A DNA stretch of 64,000 nt, from assembly GCA_000531095.1 (NCBI GenBank), contig HG799465.1, positions 913,915-977,914 of the forward strand, given 5' to 3'. The position numbers and the translations under genes are program-made. Source of the DNA: Gemmata massiliana. Its GTDB lineage: Bacteria > Planctomycetota > Planctomycetia > Gemmatales > Gemmataceae. The notes under the pieces are model-generated. The model did not search any database. It had not been told where the DNA came from and saw only the letters and a list, made by a program, of their open reading frames with translations. This document shows positions 61,399-64,000 of the stretch, in pieces. How positions within the stretch are numbered: the first letter of the stretch is position 1; each line of letters begins with the position of its first letter.

Positions 61399-61455
61399 AA
61401 AATGGCCGTCCCTGCCCAAAAGTGAGCAATCAACGCGCCCATTTTTGGCCATTTT
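61399..61455. promoter_or_regulatory. Inverted AAAATGGCC/GGCCATTTT sequence between divergent genes
   Basis: Arms at 61399-61407 and 61447-61455 lie in the 182-base region between a minus-strand secreted-protein gene and the ECF sigma operon. A second, weaker pair (AAAAGTGAGC and GCTCATTTT) lies nested and beside it. This may be an operator for both units, but no known regulator motif is matched. Confidence 0.35.
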
Positions 61456-61555
61456 CGACATTCTCCGCTCATTTTGAGGATGCCCCTCACTTCAGTTGTT
61501 ACGGCCAAGAATTTAACGCGAGGGATTTCGCCCCCACGCGGACAATATCCGGACG

Positions 61556-62110
61556 ATGAGCGACGGCGACCCTTGGCACGAGCGGGCGATCCGCGACGCG
61601 GTCCTAGCCGGCGACGCGACCGCGTGGCGCCAGTGGTTCGATGCGCACTACGAGCGCCTCGCCGACTACGTCCGCTGGCGCTGCGGCGGGCTGCGTGACC
61701 TGACGGACGACGTGCTCCAGGAGACGTGGTTGACGGCCGTTCGGCGGGTGCGCGCGTTCGACCCGGCGCGCGGCGCGTTCTTTCACTGGCTCTGCGGGAT
61801 CGCGTCCAACGCCGCCCGCAACGCGATCCGCTCCCGGTACCGGCGGAACGCGCAACTCCGACCGCTCACGCCGGGCGACGACCGCCCCTGTCCGGACGCG
61901 CGGGCCGAAATCGAAAAGGCCGAGCGCGTGGCCGCAGCGCTCGCGGCACTACCCGACCACTACGAGGCCGTGTTGCGGGCCAAGTACCTCGACCGGCAAA
62001 CGGCCGACGAGATCGCCGCCGCACGCAACGATTCGCCCAAAGCAGTGGAATCTCTGCTCGCACGCGCCCGACAAGCGTTCCGCGCGATTTACGAGAACGG
62101 CCATGAGTGA
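61556..62110 (+). CDS. ECF RNA polymerase sigma factor
   Basis: The 184-residue sigma-70 family protein has region 2 (WRQWFDAHYERLADYVRWRC, LTDDVLQETWLTAVRRVRAF, FFHWLCGIASNAARNAIRSR) and region 4 (ALAALPDHYEAVLRAKYLD, TADEIAAARNDSPKAVESLL). It lacks regions 1 and 3. It overlaps the next gene by eight bases (ATGAGTGA), so the two are translationally coupled, which is usual for an ECF factor and its anti-sigma factor. Confidence 0.92.
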   Translation: MSDGDPWHERAIRDAVLAGDATAWRQWFDAHYERLADYVRWRCGGLRDLTDDVLQETWLTAVRRVRAFDPARGAFFHWLCGIASNAARNAIRSRYRRNAQLRPLTPGDDRPCPDARAEIEKAERVAAALAALPDHYEAVLRAKYLDRQTADEIAAARNDSPKAVESLLARARQAFRAIYENGHE

Positions 62111-62675
62111 CGCACTACCCCCTGACGACCTCGACGACCTACTGGCGCCCCCACCGCCATCGACCGACATACCTCTGCGAAGCGTGCTTCTGCGTGCCAC
62201 ACAGCGCCGCGTCGGTCGAACCAAGTGGGTCCGGCGCGCGGGCAAGGTCGCGGCCGTGGCCGCGGTGTTCGTGGTGGGCGTTGGTGTGGGGGCTCTGCGC
62301 ACACCGCCCGAGCGCGAAAAAGTGGTCGTTACCCGTGAAGTGGAAACGGTCGTGGTGACGGTCCCGGTGGTCGTTCCGGTCGTGATCTCCGCGACCGAGC
62401 CTCCATCTGTTCCGCCGCCAACCCTCACTGCCGCCCGGCTCGAACTGGACGCGGAACAAGCAGATGGCGCGGCCGCGGCCACGCTCTACCGGCGCGCGGG
62501 CGACAAGTATTTGGCCGCCGAACAGGACTACGCGAACGCGGCCCGCTGCTACCGACTGTTCCTCACCCGGGGCGGCGACACCGCGTTGTCGCCGGAACCG
62601 GAGGATTCGTGGTTGCTCACGTCCCTCAAGAACGCGGCATTCAAGGAGAAGATCCATGCGACGACTGACGGCTAG
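62103..62675 (+). CDS. Single-pass membrane protein, probable anti-sigma factor
   Basis: The 190-residue protein has an acidic N-terminus (ALPPDDLDDLLAPPPPSTD), a basic stretch, one membrane segment (residues about 47-65) and an extracytoplasmic part with a TPR-like segment (AATLYRRAGDKYLAAEQDYA, NAARCYRLFL). It does not show the HxxxCxxC zinc motif. Its place directly after the sigma gene with overlapping codons, and its topology, suggest an anti-sigma factor that is not of the zinc type. The call rests on context. Confidence 0.65.
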   Translation: MSDALPPDDLDDLLAPPPPSTDIPLRSVLLRATQRRVGRTKWVRRAGKVAAVAAVFVVGVGVGALRTPPEREKVVVTREVETVVVTVPVVVPVVISATEPPSVPPPTLTAARLELDAEQADGAAAATLYRRAGDKYLAAEQDYANAARCYRLFLTRGGDTALSPEPEDSWLLTSLKNAAFKEKIHATTDG

Positions 62676-63678
62676 CGCGCTCTTCGCGCTCACGCTCTGC
62701 GCCACAACGATCAGCGCGCAGCCCCAGAATCCCGAACCTCAGCCCAAGGCGCTGGGCGACAAGGCGGACAAGAAGCCGGCCGACCCGACGGACGCGGGAA
62801 TTAGCGCCGCGCTCGCGAATGACGCGGACGTGAAAATGGCGAAGGCGAAGATTCAGCTCGCCGAGGCCGAACTCGCCAAAGCGCGCCAAGTCGTCACTCT
62901 CAAAGTGCTGACACTGAAGGCCAAAATCGACCAACTCAAGAGCGAACTGGTCGCAGCCGAGGAGCGCGTCAAGGCAACTAAAGGCATGGTTGATAAGGGG
63001 ACGCTCCCTCAAGCACCGCTGCTCGTCGAGCGCGAGAAGCTCGCCACGGCGAAGACCGCCCTCGCACTGGCCGAAGCCGAGTGGAAGCTGCTCACGGGCA
63101 GCGACAGTGACAAACTCACAGCTCGGGTGGTCGATTTAGTGGCGCTCGAAGAACGCCGTATGGCACGCGAGCGAGATGCCGAACTCGAACGCTTGGTAAT
63201 TGCCCAACGAGAACTCTTGATTCGCGCACGCAAAGCCCCGGTCGGCGCGATACCGGACCAAATTCGCGCAGCACTTGATAAGCCCGTGAAGCTCGGCGCG
63301 AAGGGTGAAAGAGTGCCGTTCGAGAAAGCGTTGGAAATGTTCAAGAAGGAGGCCGGATTGGATGTCCCGGTTCGCGGGTTTCCCATAGCGGAATTTGACG
63401 CCGTCACGGGCAGGCAATTGCTCGATTCCACGGGACAACCGCGCACCATCGGGATCATGTCCCAGGGTGAAACGCTTTCAGTCGGCGCCTGGTTCCAGTT
63501 ACTTCAGGATGAGAACCGCGGGGCGTTTTACGTTCGCGAGTACGGATTGTTGTTCGCGACGACGGCTCCCCCGGATGCGCCGACGCTCACCGAGTTCTGG
63601 AAGCAAAAGCCTGTCGCGAAGCCCGAACCGCAATCGGAACCCAAACCCGAACCGAAACCCAAAACCGAACAGAAGTGA
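62656..63678 (+). CDS. Secreted coiled-coil protein with an STN-like domain
   Basis: The 340-residue protein has a signal peptide (SALFALTLCATTISAQ), then a long coiled coil (residues 60-190, KAKIQLAEAELAKARQVVTL, LKAKIDQLKSELVAAEERVK) and a domain near 205-315 (ALDKPVKLGAKGERVPFEKA, VGAWFQLLQDENRGAFYVRE, YGLLFATTAP). This domain resembles secretin/TonB short N-terminal (STN)-like modules in planctomycete proteins. The tail is KPEPKP-type repeats. The ATG at 62656 lies inside the end of the previous gene with GGAG upstream, so it is the third gene of the sigma operon. It might be a cell-envelope sensor or structural protein linked to the sigma pathway. A terminator follows. Confidence 0.75.
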   Translation: MRRLTASALFALTLCATTISAQPQNPEPQPKALGDKADKKPADPTDAGISAALANDADVKMAKAKIQLAEAELAKARQVVTLKVLTLKAKIDQLKSELVAAEERVKATKGMVDKGTLPQAPLLVEREKLATAKTALALAEAEWKLLTGSDSDKLTARVVDLVALEERRMARERDAELERLVIAQRELLIRARKAPVGAIPDQIRAALDKPVKLGAKGERVPFEKALEMFKKEAGLDVPVRGFPIAEFDAVTGRQLLDSTGQPRTIGIMSQGETLSVGAWFQLLQDENRGAFYVREYGLLFATTAPPDAPTLTEFWKQKPVAKPEPQSEPKPEPKPKTEQK

Positions 63679-63684
63679 TTCTCC

Positions 63685-63713
63685 CCGCGTGCGCACGAGT
63701 CGTGCGCACGCGG
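63685..63713. terminator. Terminator hairpin after the sigma operon
   Basis: Stem CCGCGTGCGCACG/CGTGCGCACGCGG (63685-63697 and 63701-63713) with a three-base loop, seven bases after the stop codon. It also lies at the 3' end of the minus-strand gene. Confidence 0.85.
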
Positions 63714-63722
63714 AGGTTCTGG

Positions 63723-64000
63723 TTACTGGTAGTCGTAACCGATGTGGAACGTCACGCGACCGTCGGGCAGCCGGCGGATGTTGGTGATGTACACGGTCGA
63801 ACCGCCCCCCAACTGACTCTTACTCGATGGAATCGTGTACGGCGTGAAGCTGTCGTTCGCCGCGCTGGGGTAAGGCACCGAAACTCAGGTGAAACGTTTC
63901 GGTCCGCGTGCGCCTTCAACGCCGTGGGACTCTTCCAGCACCGGCTTGTTGTTCACCACGCGCCAAACCAACAGCCCCTCGCCCGGCAGCTTCTCGTCCC
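63723..64000 (-). pseudogene. C-terminal part of a secreted M6-protease-like protein with an in-frame stop (partial)
   Basis: On the minus strand, coming in from the right edge, one frame reads LPGEGLLVWRVVNNKPVLEE then SHGVEGARGPKRFT before a TGA at 63885-63887. The same frame then goes on with VPYPSAANDSFTPYTIPSSK, SQLGGG and ITNIRRLPDGRVTFHIGYDYQ to the TAA at 63723-63725. Both parts look like one C-terminal domain that I associate with planctomycete M6-family (immune inhibitor A-like) metalloproteases. Two nearby compensating one-base indels around 63875-63890 would give RFHLSSVPYPS without the stop. The catalytic part lies outside the window. Confidence 0.5.

Overview
The window is chromosomal DNA from a high-GC planctomycete, most likely of the Gemmata type. 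The evidence is the gene content: a DUF1559 prepilin-like protein, a WD40 protein with N-terminal haem motifs, a DUF1080 protein, a sulfatase, an ECF sigma factor paired with a Ser/Thr kinase, PQQ-like propellers, many short lipoproteins with a Cys lipobox, and many intergenic snap-back palindromes. I recognised no tRNA, rRNA, CRISPR array, phage or transposase. Most of the window looks like ordinary housekeeping and accessory chromosome in short operons on both strands.

Layout. 0-10 kb: a Pro-rich secreted protein and a lipoprotein, an ABC-2 exporter (ATPase and permease), polyphosphate kinase, a sugar nucleotidyltransferase, and a secreted caspase-like protein with a TPR partner. 10-16 kb: two lipoprotein genes broken by single-base shifts, the DUF1559 protein, a structured non-coding stretch and five small orphan genes. 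16-24 kb: an ECF sigma factor with a membrane Ser/Thr kinase that carries an anti-sigma-type zinc motif and a C-terminal DJ-1/PfpI domain; a PAS/GAF/receiver protein whose phospho-acceptor position is Glu; a PQQ propeller; dGTPase; a PIN/TRAM protein. 24-34.7 kb: TPR protein, cation efflux transporter, WD40/cytochrome protein, a lower-GC orphan, MqnD of the futalosine menaquinone route, and an amino-acid ABC system with fused binding protein and permease. 34.7-45.6 kb: HrpB helicase with a palindromic element inside its reading frame, two inverted copies of a 300-340 bp palindromic element, sulfatase, DUF1080 protein, a stand-alone M41-like peptidase, a SUI1 protein, SBP56, Lgt with an inserted PDZ-like region, and a MoxR ATPase. 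45.8-57.8 kb: S9 peptidase, a repeat-rich surface protein, membrane proteins, and asd-truA-aroA. 58-64 kb: a frameshifted M81 peptidase, endonuclease III, an ECF sigma / membrane anti-sigma-like / coiled-coil module, and the tail of a secreted protease-like gene.

Two themes stand out. First, palindromic repeats of several families sit at gene ends, and one sits in frame inside hrpB. Second, regulatory and membrane proteins have unusual domain combinations (kinase with DJ-1, Lgt with PDZ, SUI1 with a degenerate N-terminal domain). At least four genes also look broken by one-base indels, mostly in short homopolymers. This could be decay, but the pattern also fits base-calling errors, so these breaks should be read with caution.
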